64,000 nt of DNA, taken from assembly GCA_018296165.2 (NCBI GenBank), contig JACKQL020000004.1, positions 744,001 to 808,000 on the forward strand, given 5' to 3'. The notes under the pieces were generated by a model, which was given only the letters and a program-made list of their open reading frames with translations, did no database searches and had not been told where the DNA came from. Of the stretch, positions 34,937 to 46,983 are shown piece by piece. Numbering within the stretch: the first letter of the stretch is position 1; every line of letters begins with the position of its first letter. The stretch comes from Termitomyces sp. T153 (lineage: Eukaryota > Basidiomycota > Agaricomycetes > Agaricales > Lyophyllaceae). Made by a program: the position numbers and the translations under genes.

Positions 34937-37371
34937 TCAGAATTTCCCCAGGACCCTACCCAGCACGCAGTGTCTTGTTAGCAGCATCAAGGCAACGCCA
35001 ATCATCACCATGGACCCTGGTGAGGAACAAGCGTCAATTGCGTCAGGACTCGGATTGTGAATCTGATGGCATAAGAAATAATTAACCTGCATAGTAGCCC
35101 ACCACCTCAAATCCTCCGGACGCTGTGTTGATGGCACCAGATATAGGTGGACCCGCGAGTGCGCCCAACGAAAGGATACTCATAAACATGCCGATCCTGC
35201 GGCCGATGTCATCGGTGACACCTAGTGACATGATAGGATTAGTCATCAAGGAAATGTATCCGCCAGACGAAAATCTTCGAGATCGTATGAGTAGGAGCTC
35301 AACCATTGATACACAGTGCGCACCCATATATAATAGCTACAGCCATGAGTTCCCGTTGGGTTCTTGCAAACGGCCATGCATACGTTAGGATACCTGCAAC
35401 AGCTGTAAAGGGAATAACAATGTTCCCCGGTCCTCAAGAAATCTCATTAGTGAGATTATAAAAAGAATGCATAATGAAGAGTATACCACAGCGATCCGAT
35501 AGTAAACCGGATAAAAGTCGTCCAAAGATTGAGCTTGCATTTGCCATAGACAACAAATAGAAAGAGAGAGACTCAGATATTCCAAGCTCCAGGGCACTGA
35601 CACTGACGTAAGTGAGGACTAGACAGAAACATCAGCCACATATCCGAAGCGCGCAGGGTCGCAACTTACCAGTATAGATCCCCAGAAATGAAAAGAATGC
35701 AGATGAACAATAAGCTGTAAAAGGCGCGTATTTAAAGGCCTGCAGATTCAACAGACCACCAGCAACATTGACAGGTGGTAAACGCCGCTTCAATGTCTTT
35801 ACCAAAGCGTCAGAGAGAACACGTCGGAGAGATAGAAAGAGTTACCAACCAGATTAGCAACCCCAAGGGTAATAATTAAGATGAAGCCAATGATTCGCAT
35901 TGTCCACGGGAATCTAGAACGCACAAAGACACGTCAGAAAGGAGGTGGAATCAGGAGGGGATCACTAATCGCGTACCCTACTGCAGCGATAAGCTTATTT
36001 GCAGCGATGGGTAGAAGTGTCCCGCCTAACGAAGATCCTACCGATACCCATCCCATTGCTAATCCACGTCTCCGATGAAACCAATGTCCTATTATGGCTA
36101 TTGTTGGACCAAAGATCCCCCCTGCGGCAATCTGTGAAGGTTGATGACACATCAGGCCTGGCTCGATAAGCAAGGCCAGGAAGCGACTTACCCCAATGAC
36201 AATACCCTGACAGAGGACAAAATGCCAGTATCGAGTGCATTGTGCGACGAGATAGGTGGCGGCAATGAGAAGAACGCTTGAAGTTGATAGTATTGACCTG
36301 AAGTATCCAAGGTCGAATAACCTCCCAACGAAGATCCCAGGTAAGAATACCAGAGAATACTGAACGCAAAGTACGTGACGAGGGGCGGAGACAAGACATC
36401 AGTGACTCACCTGTATCGATCCAATCCACGCACTTCATGAGGATGATGACGTTAATGAGCCGTCATAAATCCTGGATGGAATGCATACATATTAGATGGA
36501 GACGTGTCCTTGAGAATGCCTTGCTGGTAATAGGCTTGGAATGTCTGAAAGTAAGGTAAACGGATGAGAGTTTAGTAGGAGAAAGTAGATCTCGACATAC
36601 TCACCCCCCAGGAATTGACAAATCCAAACCTGGAAAAGAGACATCTGCATTAGTGTCAATTATAAAGCGATAGCTGTAGGAGAGATATAGTGGGTTATAA
36701 AGTAGGGCACCAAGACGAGAACGCATTGGGAGCTCAAAATACTGAGTTGACCATTAGTAAGATTTACTACCCAAGGCCATACAACTGATGCACTGTGTTG
36801 CAACTCGAAAGATCATCGTTCCAATCCAAGGCATCGAACACGATACACGGTGCGGGTTCCAAGGCATTCAAAACTATACACGATGCGGGTGTGTGACGTA
36901 CGTTGAAAATACGTTGCACATTGCCTGGAAATGAAGACATTTATAACTATCAGAGTACAACGGGTTACAGCAAAGGACAGGACACACCCCCACAACTACT
37001 AACCATGCCCGCCAACCACCGTCCGGAAAACTGGAACTCTGATGCGACTCTGAAGTCTTTGTTATTCCTGTATCTTCACTTTGGATGTCTATGATTCCTT
37101 TCTCTTCACTTTGGATGTCAATGATTCCTTTCTCTTCACTTTGGATGTCTATTATTTTGTCGTCTTGACATCCGTGCTCGGTCTTGCTGTTGTGAGCTGG
37201 CATCGATGCGCTTTGTGTATCGGAGTTAGGTTTGTCGGCCACTGTTACGCGTTGCTCTACAATATGAAATTGAGGGACTTCGGGAGTACTTGAAGGGGAA
37301 AGGAGAAAGTCGAGACGAGGAAAGTATTTGTGTAGAGGATTATTGCCGAACGAGTCGAAAGCATCGAACAA
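34937..37371 (-). CDS. MFS transporter, monocarboxylate-transporter (MCT/MCH) type
   Basis: A major facilitator superfamily permease of the fungal monocarboxylate-porter-like group, about 13 exons read right to left from ATG 37371 to TGA 34937. Landmarks: cytoplasmic N-terminus, then PDGGWRAWLVVVG leading into helix 1, GFGFVNSWGTFQAYYQQGIL, AWIGSIQ, FLPGIFVGRLFDLGYFRS, and the conserved loop GHWFHRRRGLAMGWVSVGSS. The second half has PFTAYCSSAFFSFLGIY, NPIMSLGVTDDIGRRIG and LAGPPISGAINTASGGFE. Splicing restores these blocks in frame with small introns, apart from one of about 280 bp after the first short exon. The N-terminal tail holds three tandem IIDIQSE(E/D)KG-like decapeptides. An in-frame later Met (MPAHNSKTEHG) is an alternative start. 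Substrate is unknown; uptake of organic acids or similar solutes is inferred from the family. It appears intact. Confidence 0.87.
37065..37154. repeat. 30-bp minisatellite inside the MFS gene
   Basis: TCTTCACTTTGGATGTC recurs at 37073, 37103 and 37133 with an exact 30-base period. On the coding strand it encodes the repeated decapeptide of the transporter's N-terminal tail. Confidence 0.9.
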
Positions 37372-38499
37372 TACGAGTTATAATCACCAACCAGAGTTAT
37401 ACTTTTCCATCCGATTACGGATTAGAGGACAATTACATATGGTTTTCCTTACATACGGGCCTTTTACGGCTTAAAAATCGACCGTTTGTGCTTTTTTCGG
37501 AATATGGCGTTTGGGTCTTCCCGCATGTGGACTGATGTCTGAACGACAGAACACGAACTAGGAAAGATGGGGTCAGAATTCCATACTAACGGTGATAGCA
37601 AGTTGATGGAAAGTCCAGAATCGCCCATAACAACAAATGTGGCTTCGTGGATCCGAAGGACGAGATAGCCGTAAAAAGCTTTAGGGGTCGGGGACAAAAT
37701 GGACAAAAGTTGAATTAATCGGACGTAGCATGGATTAAGAGAATGCGTCTTGTAGAAAAATATGTTCTGGTGTATGATCGGCACGGGGAGTTAATCGTAG
37801 GGTGGTTATGCCAGATGATGGGAAAATAGGGCCACAAAATGTACGGATGCCCGCATTGAGACAGACATTTCGAATTTGGACATTGTCCTTGATTGATGTC
37901 AATGATCCTAGGCCACATCTTTCGAGTCAATATTACGAATCACTGCTAACAGGACGACTGCCAGCATCGAGGATGTGATTCGAGCGGCTAACGAGGAGTA
38001 CTAAGAGACCGCACGCCGGGTACGGGACAATGGATCATGTGGTAAGAGCGTAAACATAGACAAAGCGAAAGGGTAAAGTCTATGTTGCAAATGAGGAGAA
38101 TGGGTGATAACGATACTTGAGTGTAAGTTAAATCTCAAGAGCCACTAGCATCCAGTAAGAGCTTACATCTGATATCAAACCCAGTCTCTTTGCATTGAGA
38201 TTGTTTCCCGGCAAGTACGACAGAAGCTAAAATGATCAGCCAAACAACTAAACTCAAAGGGAGCTATCGTTAGGTTGACCTTACCACATTAGGTTGACCT
38301 TACCACATGACTGGGTAGTTATTTGCCGTTATTTGCCGTTATCTGCCAAATCTGCTGTTATCTGCCTTCTGGAATCTTTCTTATCTGCCTACCACAGTTG
38401 CGTATACAAACTCTGTATACAACATCATGCACCTATATTCCATACTCTCTTATATACTTCTTCTCAATAATATGCTAATTGTTATTCTGCTGATTTAAT
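37372..38499. other. Upstream region of the MFS gene and flank
   Basis: Promoter side of the transporter. Minus frames at 37464-37930 have no recognisable content. Near 38275-38360 short direct repeats occur (TAGGTTGACCTTACCACA twice, then TTATTTGCCG and TTATCTGCC several times). CpG becomes rare again after about 38440. Confidence 0.5.
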
Positions 38500-38988
38500 A
38501 TATGCAATGCATTTGATGTCAGAGAAGCTTTCAAATAACCAGAACCATCCTCCACTAGACTCAAAGCATAGAACTGGGCCATCCCAAGGGATCAAAGGAC
38601 AATATTTGACCATTAGGGTTCCTCCACATGGATGTCCACTTGAAATTCCATGCCTACAGAGGAACCACTGACAACATCACAGTGTAAGTATTTATTATTA
38701 TCTGCAGGAAGCTCATAAATATAAAAGATCTTACTGTTTTTGGCAAAGAATACACTTCCAAGGATGATTATGCTGACAGACTTTTACAAGAAGTTGACTG
38801 AATTGAGTTTCAGATGCATATTAGAAATTATTATCAGCCTTGACTTGTTTTGATGTAGCTTCTGAGTTGCAAGCTCTCACAAGGCTTCACAAAACCAAGA
38901 TGTCCAAAATTCTAGCTCAACACTTGATGAGCAAGCACAGTATAAGCACCTCAATTATGCTGCCAAGTGCTCAGATAAACATGAGTTG
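38500..38988. other. Unassigned CpG-poor sequence
   Basis: Coding-like fragments (for example GKEYTSKDDYADRLLQEVD near 38740-38800, plus strand) suggest a decayed element, but no family is recognised. Confidence 0.35.
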
Positions 38989-39530
38989 TTGTCAGGGGAC
39001 ATCCCATCCTCCCTCCTTATGGTTTTCCTTTATTCTCCTTCTCTTTCCCTATCTATTGGTCCAAGTCTCAGCCCTTAGGCTGCACCAGCTCTCAGTCCAT
39101 AATTTGGACAAGTGTTGCCCCTTCTACACTGCCTCTTACCAGATTCCTGAATTGTTTCCTTTATTCCAAGCCTGCCATTCATTGTCAACCTCCCATCTTC
39201 AGGTTACAAGTACTTTTGACAAAGGACTATCTTTTGCTTATATTTTTACATGGTCACATGCTGGTCACATGCTGGGAGTCTGGGAGATCAAGGCCAATCA
39301 CAATGGATTTCTGTTTTTGTATCAGAGTCCAGATTTGGTTGTTGTTGGGTGTTTTTTCCAGAAGCTCTAAAGTAAATTTTCGCAACACTGGCATTGGGGA
39401 TCCTTAGACTTGTTTTCTTTGGATCTCCCTCTGCCAGGTGAGTAGCTAGAACTATAGAACTTCTTATAGATATTGAATAGACTTTGGATCTCCCTCTGCC
39501 AGTTGTGTGATTGAGCCACAGCCTCCAGAG
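38989..39530 (-). repeat. Gypsy-type LTR, copy B
   Basis: Diverged copy of 31340-31884 in the same orientation. Its left end reads TGTCAGGGGACATCCCATCC and its right end ATTGAGCCACAGCCTCCAGA. A gypsy integrase fragment begins directly to its right, fitting a 3' LTR of the minus-oriented gypsy relic. Confidence 0.62.
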
Positions 39531-41404
39531 GTAACACCTTGGTCAGAGATAGTGTGGTCAAGGAGTCTGTGCTTCACAAAGATGTGGGCAATAGACAGAT
39601 GGAAAAGCTCTAGGGCATTGTTGGACATATGGCAGGGGATAAAGATGGCCTGCTTGGTGAGGCAGCAAACAACTACTAGGATGGCAATGTATCTGTCAGA
39701 GTCCAGGAGTCTGACAATGTGATTCATGGAGATCGATGACCAGGGTCTCCACCCAATGTGGAGGGTTTTAACATTTCAAGAGGTTGGTGGCAAGGGGTTT
39801 TAGCATGTAGGCAAGGGTCACAGGAGCAGATGTACTAAGTGACATCCTTTGTGAGGCCTGGCCAGAAATACATACACATGATGAGTTGGAGAGTTTGGAG
39901 TTTGTGGTTGTGGTGTTGTTGAAGAATGCAGGTGTAGTTGTGGGAGGTCTAGTATGTAGATCAGGCCATGGCAGAGCAGGAGGGTGTTGTTGGAGGAGAG
40001 GATGAAGGGATGTTGAGTCTTGTCAGGGTCAGTCAGAGTTGTGGAGGTGGTGAGGTCAGAGTTGGGAGAAGGTGTAGGCTGGGGGGTCTTGTTCATAGGT
40101 TCACAGAGATTGTTATTCTTGAAGTAGTTGTCCTTTGGAGTATTTTGGATTTGGTTGAGGAGTCCTTCTTCATCAAGGAGTAGAGCAGAGTGGAGGTGTT
40201 CTGGCAGGATCATGACTTGCTTTTCCAGGGTGTTTTGTTCTCCTTTAAAGGATTTTTGGAGGTACATGACTGGGGCAGTATCAGATGATGAAGTCATACT
40301 TGGAGAGAGTCTCTTGTTGTAGTGGTGTACTGCAGGTTGTTGTGGTCAGAGTAGACTTGGATCCAGTGTCATGCAATCTCCAGATATGCATACCACTGCT
40401 TGAAAGCCTTGACAATGGCCAGGAGCTCCTTGTTGTAGATATTGTAATTGAGTTCCATGGCAATCATTGAGCATGTGTAGAAGGCATCCATGCAGAGGTC
40501 CTTTAACCCTGCATCCATCTGGGACAGGATTCTGGCAAGGGCACAATCCAAAGTGTCACATTTGGGGATGATGGGGAGGTTTAGGTTGTAGTGCTGCAGG
40601 ATGGGTGCTGTGGTGAATACTCATTTGAAGAAGTTGAAGATGCTTTGACACTTGGAGTCTCAGGCCCAAGGGGTGTCCTTCCAGGTTAAGCAGGTGATGT
40701 AAGAGCAGATCAGAGCCTATTCTCACTTAGTACCAATTTCTGTCTTTTTATATGTTTTGGTGACTTCCAGAATTTCTGGTTTCTATGCAACCACAATGGT
40801 CACAAGACTTTGTCACATGTGCTTGAGAACCCCAGCCCATCAGATAACTTATCCTTCATGGATCCTAGCAACCTCTAGCAACCTCCTAGCAAGGTCACCA
40901 ATAATATTCCCTTTCTTGGTAATATTGACACTGTTTCATTATTTCTTGATTTGGTTTTATTTCCTTACTATGTGCCACCCTAGTGACCAGCATACTGGCT
41001 GTCATTCCAGGTGTCAAATTTGGCTACAGTTTGGGTTATTGACTTTCATAAGCCATTCCTCCTGACTTGCCTATGTCACTAGTGACCAGTTCTTCACTGT
41101 TGACTCCTTTTAGCTTCATTACTTTTCCTTACTGTAAATATGGTTATGTTTTCTATATAACCATTGAAGAAACATACCTTGTTATTAGCCCCAGATTTCA
41201 GATCTAAGTAACAAGGTGAACACCAGAATTGTGTCTTGCTTCCCAAAACTGGTGACTGCAAAAATGGCACACTCCAAGTGGTCCTGGTAAGAGAATCAAG
41301 TCAACAACAGAGTGAATAGAACCTGCTCTGTTGAAAGTACCATCAACATTATAGACTGGAATTGGGCAAGAGAGAGGACAAGTAGTGAGCTGATGGCACT
41401 GCAC
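39531..41404 (-). pseudogene. Ty3/gypsy pol relic
   Basis: Read right to left. A retropepsin-like block PIPVYNVDGTFNRAGSIHSV and the ...CHF.SHQFWEARHNS piece lie at 41404-41204. RT/RNase H remnants with NYNIYNKELLAIVKAFKQW lie at 40551-40380. The RNase H/integrase linker is at 40297-39818, and an integrase fragment with HIVRLLDSDRYIAILVVVCC and IPCHMSNNALELF is at 39727-39540. The RT palm and gag are missing or unrecognisable, and 40750-41190 holds nothing I can assign. The order protease-RT/RNase H-integrase is correct for gypsy. Stops are frequent and CpG is rare. Copy B LTR abuts the integrase fragment, indicating a deletion of the pol end. Confidence 0.75.
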
Positions 41405-41439
41405 TTACTTCTTTATTTGTGATCTCCATTGCATCTGGT

Positions 41440-41940
41440 TCTTCGTTGTCACTTGAGGGATTGTGTCAGGTTCTGCTGACTACGGGGGCTCAGCTTAAGT
41501 GGGCAGGTCCTTACTAGGCAGATGCAATGTCCTGCACTTATAACCTAGCACTCCAGGGAGGTCCAGACTTCAGGTACTTGCAAGCATGCCACAGGAAGTG
41601 GTCAGGTTCTGCTGACTATGGGGGCTCAGCTTAAGTGGGCAGGTCCTTACTAGGCAGATGCAATGTCCTGCACTTATAACCTAGCACTCCAGGGAGGTCC
41701 AGACTTCAGGTACTTGCAAGCATGCCACAGGAAGTGGTCTGAGCAAGTCCAGGGTGGTCTGTGAGAGTCTAAGAAAAGATACAAGGAAGGGTTGGGCTTG
41801 GAGAAGACTCAGGTACAAGTCTTTATGCAAATACAGAGGGTGTGGGGTGAGCAGAGGCCACACAAGTGATGGGAGTGTGACCAGAGCTTGATGGGGGATC
41901 AATTGATGTTGATGGATTACAGGGCTGAGCATAGAGCAAG
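41440..41940 (-). pseudogene. Copia linker fragment, inverse of the 32.6-kb copy
   Basis: On the minus strand this matches the integrase-RT linker of the copia relic at 32640-32830. For example GTGCTAGGTTATAAGTGCAG, then TAAGCTGAGCCCCC and TCAGCAGAACCTG are present in both. It is therefore a second, opposite copy of that family, enlarged by a 136-bp tandem duplication. No other pol domains of it are visible nearby. Confidence 0.65.
41465..41736. repeat. 136-bp tandem duplication, two near-identical units
   Basis: Units 41465-41600 and 41601-41736 begin GTCAGGTTCTGCTGACTA. By eye they differ only at one site: CG in the first unit, TG in the second (ACTACGGGG versus ACTATGGGG). Confidence 0.9.
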
Positions 41941-43739
41941 GTCCAGAGTTAGTTATAAATGCTTGGGAGTTGTAATTGTATGATTGGAGTTCATAACAGA
42001 ATTAAGGCTGAAAGGAACTTAGGCAACAATAAAGGAAATAGAGACAGACAAGACAAGACAGAGACAAAAATAAGATAGATTGATGAGAGAGATATGAGAC
42101 TAGAGATGGAAATAGAGACAAGAGACAAGACAAGACTGGGAAATGTAACAGAACATGAACATAACAGAAGATTATCAGCAATATCAAGACTAGTGTAATG
42201 GATGCTACTCTACAACTTATATACTAACTACTAGACCTCTGGAGATTTAGGGTGTGATGGCAGGGCTTGTTGGAGCTGCACAGGGTTGATGGGTGTTGGT
42301 TCTGATCAGATGGCAGACTGCATTGATATTCTGATGGAAACTAATGGGAATGCAGTCTGCCCCATAGCTGTTGGGAAGTTCCAGAGTGGTTGGGTAGGTT
42401 GAGAGGACAAGTTAGCAATGTGTGCCTAGGTCAGAAGAGATGTTGGAGGGGCCCAGGGGCTTGGGAGGAGAAGGGGGGATGACAGGGCCCACAGGGAATG
42501 TGTCAGGGTTTGCTCAAGGGCCATCAGGGTTTGCTGGGAAAGCATCAGAGTTAGCTGGGGTGGGTGCTGTGGGTGAACAAAGGTTGGGGTGAGTCAAGAA
42601 GGTGTTGGGGGGAACTCTGGGGAAGCAGGGCAGCTTGGGAAGAGGTCCAGAGGCCTGGGAGTTGGTTGTGACAGATTGTTGTCAGGGGCTGTAAAAGTCC
42701 CATCTTCAATGTCTGAATCATTTTTTTTTGCATCTGCTTGTGGATGTGCTTTTGTGATGGCTTTGAGACTGTATTGCCACCTGAGTCTTGCTCTGCTTGT
42801 ATGATCTGCTCCATGCAAACAGTGTTACAAGGATGCTGACCACAACCTAAATAAATGTATCCAGAAAGACTGAGCAAGGAAAAGGAAGAAGACTACACCA
42901 GTAGCTGTACTGCCAGGCATAATAGGTACCTCACTATCTTTATCTTCATACCAAAATAACTTCTGAAGCATCTTTGGGAGTACCATCATCATCCAATGCA
43001 CATTGGTCTAGATAACAATAATAACTGAGATATAATGGTATGATAAGCCAAGGAAGAGGAGGACATACTGTTAGCACTGCCTAAAAATACACAGTGCATG
43101 AAACAATGGCCCAACAGATAGCTCAAGCATGAAACTTTACCCATGTGAAGATGCAATGTGTAATGAAGTTGCAGATGCCATAAAAAGTCCAGAACCAACT
43201 AAGCTTGACTGGGCCTTTTAGGTTTCATCACACCAAGATTCACACATCCCATTCAGCTGTACATACTGTTATCCTGAGAATTTGACCCTAATATGCTCCA
43301 TGGGCTGATCGTGATTGAAGAAGATTATCAAAAGAACAAAAGAGATGTGCTCATAGCTGTGCATAAATTTGAAGTCCTTCTGATCTCAGCTGTGTTCATG
43401 CCACTGCTGATTCTTGGCAATCAGCACTCCCATATATACAGCCATCTGTGTACTGATTCATACAGGTCATGGCCATATTAATGATGGCCATGAGATAGAA
43501 GTACAGAGATAGAAATGGTACTATACAGTCACCTGTATAAAATGGCCATATACCCTGTCATATGTGGTTATGTGTGGAGCCCTACTTCCCAGTAGCTTTT
43601 GCAAGCAGGGCTCTCTTGGAGAATGAACTGAATGAACTGAAATGTGTTTACTCCTTCCTCAGCTTATGCTTCTGGCAGCACTTGATGACTAGGTCCAAAA
43701 TCAGCAATGGGGTGAACTTATATCAGAAACACTGTTAGT
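41941..43739. other. Unassigned CpG-poor sequence with a purine-rich tract
   Basis: 42025-42140 is a long strand-biased purine run (AGACAAGACA-type repeats). Minus frames at 42877-42551 and 43198-42989 and a plus frame at 43293-43481 have no recognisable domain; the first is Pro/Ser-rich like a gag tail. Probably decayed retroelement sequence. Confidence 0.35.
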
Positions 43740-44326
43740 CCAATTCATACCTATTGATATCTCTGATCAAATTTTTCCAGAGGTACTCAGTGTATTGCAG
43801 CATGAGCTCCAAATTCACTCATGACCCTTCAGCCTTATCAGGATTTCCCAAAACAGTTTGGACACAGATTGCATGCCTTTTACAAAAATCAGACCTTCTC
43901 TTACTCTGCCTAACTTCCAAAGCTCTTTGAGAAGTCACTATCCTGCCCATTTATAAGACATTTTCATTCAAGAGCCCAACTCAAGCAGTCAAATGTTTCC
44001 AAATGATCATATCTTGGTCTGAAATAGCTCTTTGCATTGAATCCATCACAATGTAATGCACCTTAACAAGCTTTTTGCAACAAGTTTCAGAGTTTTCTTG
44101 ATGGTTCTCCCAACAGGATCTTCAAATTATCTCATGTACTTACTGAAGCCAAGCTTGGTGAAATGGATCCCTCATTGAAGATCAGCCTCCCAAAACTCAG
44201 AAAGCTTAGCTCTGTGCCCTCCATGTTCTGATTTCTCAATGGGCCTTTTCCCCTCCTCAAACACGCTTATATCAAATCAAATGACACATCCACTACTGAT
44301 GGAATTCTTTCTCTTGTGTCTTCTTT
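43740..44326 (+). pseudogene. Leucine-rich gene relic, left part, cut by the LINE
   Basis: Plus-strand coding-like pieces such as LGEMDPSLKISLPKLRKLS and, after a stop, DGILSLVSSLPALCHLE. The last spans the joined sequence across the LINE target site (44326 to 47661). The leucine spacing recalls F-box/LRR proteins of mushrooms. Family assignment is tentative. Confidence 0.3.
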
Positions 44327-44339
44327 GCCTGCCCTTTGT
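44327..44339. repeat. LINE target site duplication, left copy (13 bp)
   Basis: GCCTGCCCTTTGT here is repeated exactly at 47661-47673. Confidence 0.88.
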
Positions 44340-44623
44340 GGGGACTGAGGAGGTGGGCTAAGCAAACAAGAAGCTACCCCTTGCTGGCCATAAAGAGGGG
44401 AGACAAAAAACTGGCTATCATACATGAAGAGAAATATGACACACTACAAGAGGCCCAATTCAAATCACCACTGAGACTAGAAAACAACAAGAGACCAGAC
44501 ATGACAAGAGACCAACTCTGGGACCTACTGCACACTAAGGTCACAAGGACCAAAGTCAGAGAGGCAGTATACTGGCACAGCACAAAGAAGGCCCTGGGAG
44601 TCAGCCAATAGCCACTTCAGACT

Positions 44624-46313
44624 GTAAGGTGGGCATGGGAGGCTGAAGAAGACACTATCTTTGCATTGATGCACCACTTCCTCAAAGCAGGTTATCACCT
44701 GAAGCCCTAGCAAAAGGCAGTGGTGGTGGCACTCAGAAAATCAAACAAACCAGACTACTCAGAACTTAGGGCATATAGACTGATCCAACTGTTGGAATGT
44801 TTAGGAAAGGTATTGGAAGGTGTCATGGCAAGGAGACTTAGCTTTCTAGTTGGGAGCAAAGATTGAGTGCCCCCAACACTAGAAGATGACTGAGCAGCTT
44901 TACTAATGGTGCTCTAGTAACACATATCAAAGACATTCAGGCTGCCCAAAACCATGATAAAGTAACAACAGTACTCATTTCTGACATTTCAGGGTCCTTT
45001 GATAATGTCAACTATGCAAGACTCCTCTGGGAGATGTGGTGGAAGGGCATCCCCCTGAAGCTGGTAAGGTGGACAGAATTGTTCCTGAGGGAAAGACAAG
45101 CATCAGTACATCTGGATGGTATCAGGGGCAAGATGAAGCCAGTGAAGAACAGCATACCACAGGGATTGCCAGTATCACCTGTCAATAATCTATGGGAACA
45201 AGATCCTAGAACTGATGGAAAGGAGAAGAAACACACTAGCTAGGACAAGACCCAGGGAAAAGGACCTGACAAACACAACAATGAATATGTGATGATGGCA
45301 CACTACAGGTATTGTCAGGATTGCTGGACAACAACATTGGAATACCAAGGGAAGACTTCATATTTATAAATGGGTGGCTAACCAGAGTAGGGCTGTTGAT
45401 GGCTCCGGAGAAAACTGAATTAATGCATCATTTGTGGAGACAAGACAGAGGCCACTCACCACCATTCAGACTACTAATGCCAAATGGATCAGAAATGAAG
45501 ATATGGGCTAAAGAGACTATAAGGATCCTGGGACTACACATTGACAGGAAACTTACATTTAACCAACATGTGAGTAGAGTGGCCCAAAAGGCCAGGAATG
45601 CAGCAATGGGACCATGCATTCTAGCTAACACAGTGTGAGGGGTCAGCCAGACACAATAGGGTACAATGTACAGAGTGTGCATGGTGCCAATCATGATGTA
45701 TGCAAGCCCAGCATGGAGGACGGGTAAGAAGATGCATGTAGACAAACTAACCAGAATTCAGAACAACACATTGAGACACATGGCAGGAGCATTTAAGACC
45801 ACACCAACCAAAGTTCTAGAGGTCAACATGGCTATACTGCCCATGGATATCACACTGAAAGGGGTGGTTAATGAATACACTAATAGACTACTCAGGCTCA
45901 AAGAAACAAACCCAATCATTGCAGGACTGGCAGAAGATTGGAGACAACTAGAACCAGCCACACACCCACCCCCACTCCCATCAAGGAAACTGTCAAGGAA
46001 GAAGACTCAGCAGAAACTGAATCAACTTGAGAGAATTGCAAGAAAGACATACAAACTGCAGGAAGGTGAAAAGATTGACCCATTTGTGTTGCCACCATGG
46101 TGTGACACAGTGGACAAGTATGGACACAGACTGATGATCATAGGGGCACCAAAGAAAGCCAAAAAGAAAGAAGAAGCAGAAAAACACAATGAATGGATAC
46201 AAGAACTGGAAAAGGACCCTGACATAGGTGTTGGTGTACTCAAATGGGTCCATGAAAGAAACAACCCCAAACAAAGACAAGACAGTAGGTTGGGGAGTGG
46301 TTGGATTCCATGA
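44624..46313 (+). pseudogene. LINE reverse transcriptase and thumb region
   Basis: RT fragments in several frames: KAVVVALRKSNKPDYSELRA (about 44715), SISGSFDNVNYARLLWEMW-like at 44985 (catalytic block D-to-S/F context), KNSIPQGLPVSPVNN (45150) and GLLMAPEKTELMHH (45390). Later come ILGLHIDRKLTFNQHV (45530) and the post-RT region from 45666 (MVPIMMYASPAWRTGKK, RIQNNTLRHMAGAFKTTPT). The usual F-x-DD active-site block is not intact. An uninterrupted 215-codon frame covers 45666-46313. It is not functional because of stops upstream. Confidence 0.75.
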
Positions 46314-46983
46314 GGGCCAAGAGGTGTTCATGGAAAAAGGCAGACTCAGGAAAAGGGCAGAAGTTTATGACATGGAGCTGGTGGGTATTGTGAGGGTGGC
46401 AAAAGCAGCTGTGAGATACATGAAGACAAAGAGGCAAGTAAAACACATCTGTATATTTGCTGGCAATACAGCAGCAGTGACAACTTTGTATAAACCAAAA
46501 TCAAGACTGGGCCAATCACATATGGTCAAGGTTATGCACACAGAAGACAACTTTCTCAATGGGGGAGTAGACAGGACAGTGAGCATTGAGTGGTGCCTGG
46601 GACACAAAGATGTCAAGGGTAACAAGCAGGCAGATGAAGAAGCCAAGGAAGGCACTGAGAAGTGGACACCAGAGTACACAACCTCCACAAATGCCAAGAG
46701 AAGGACAAAAGGAGATGCTCTCAAAAAGTGGGTGAGAGAATGGCAGAAGGCACCACAAACAGGAGGATTTGCAATTGCAAACAATCTAAAACCCAGATGG
46801 AAACTGAGGAAACATGTGGTTCATGCATTGGGAGAGGTGGTCAGTAGGCTCACACAGTGCAGAACAAAGCATGCATTTATAGGCGAGTACTACACAAAAT
46901 TCATATCTAACAAGAAAATAGAGTGTAAATGCAGAGAGTGGTTCCAAATGCAGGAACACATAATTTGGCAGTGCCAGAAATAG
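46228..46983 (+). pseudogene. LINE RNase H and Cys-rich C-terminus
   Basis: A 251-codon open frame with RNase H layout: VYSNGSM (normally DGS), AEVYDMELVGIVRVAKAA (catalytic Glu present), IFAGNTAAVTTLY (normally DN), and EWCLGHKDVKGNKQADEEAK. It is followed by the CKCREWFQMQEHIIWQC zinc-binding-like end. Two catalytic aspartates are replaced (N and G), so the enzyme should be dead even though the frame is open. Confidence 0.82.

Noticed and set aside
37464..37784. 106-codon minus frame upstream of the MFS gene
   Set aside because: No domain, no splice context, and it occupies the transporter's promoter region.
40757..41065. 102-codon plus frame with hydrophobic segments resembling a membrane protein
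   Set aside because: It lies within minus-oriented gypsy debris, is CpG-poor and low in complexity, and has no recognisable family.
46365..46784. Minus-strand frame of 139 codons with hydrophobic residues
   Set aside because: It is antisense to the LINE RNase H frame, which shows the expected domain order.
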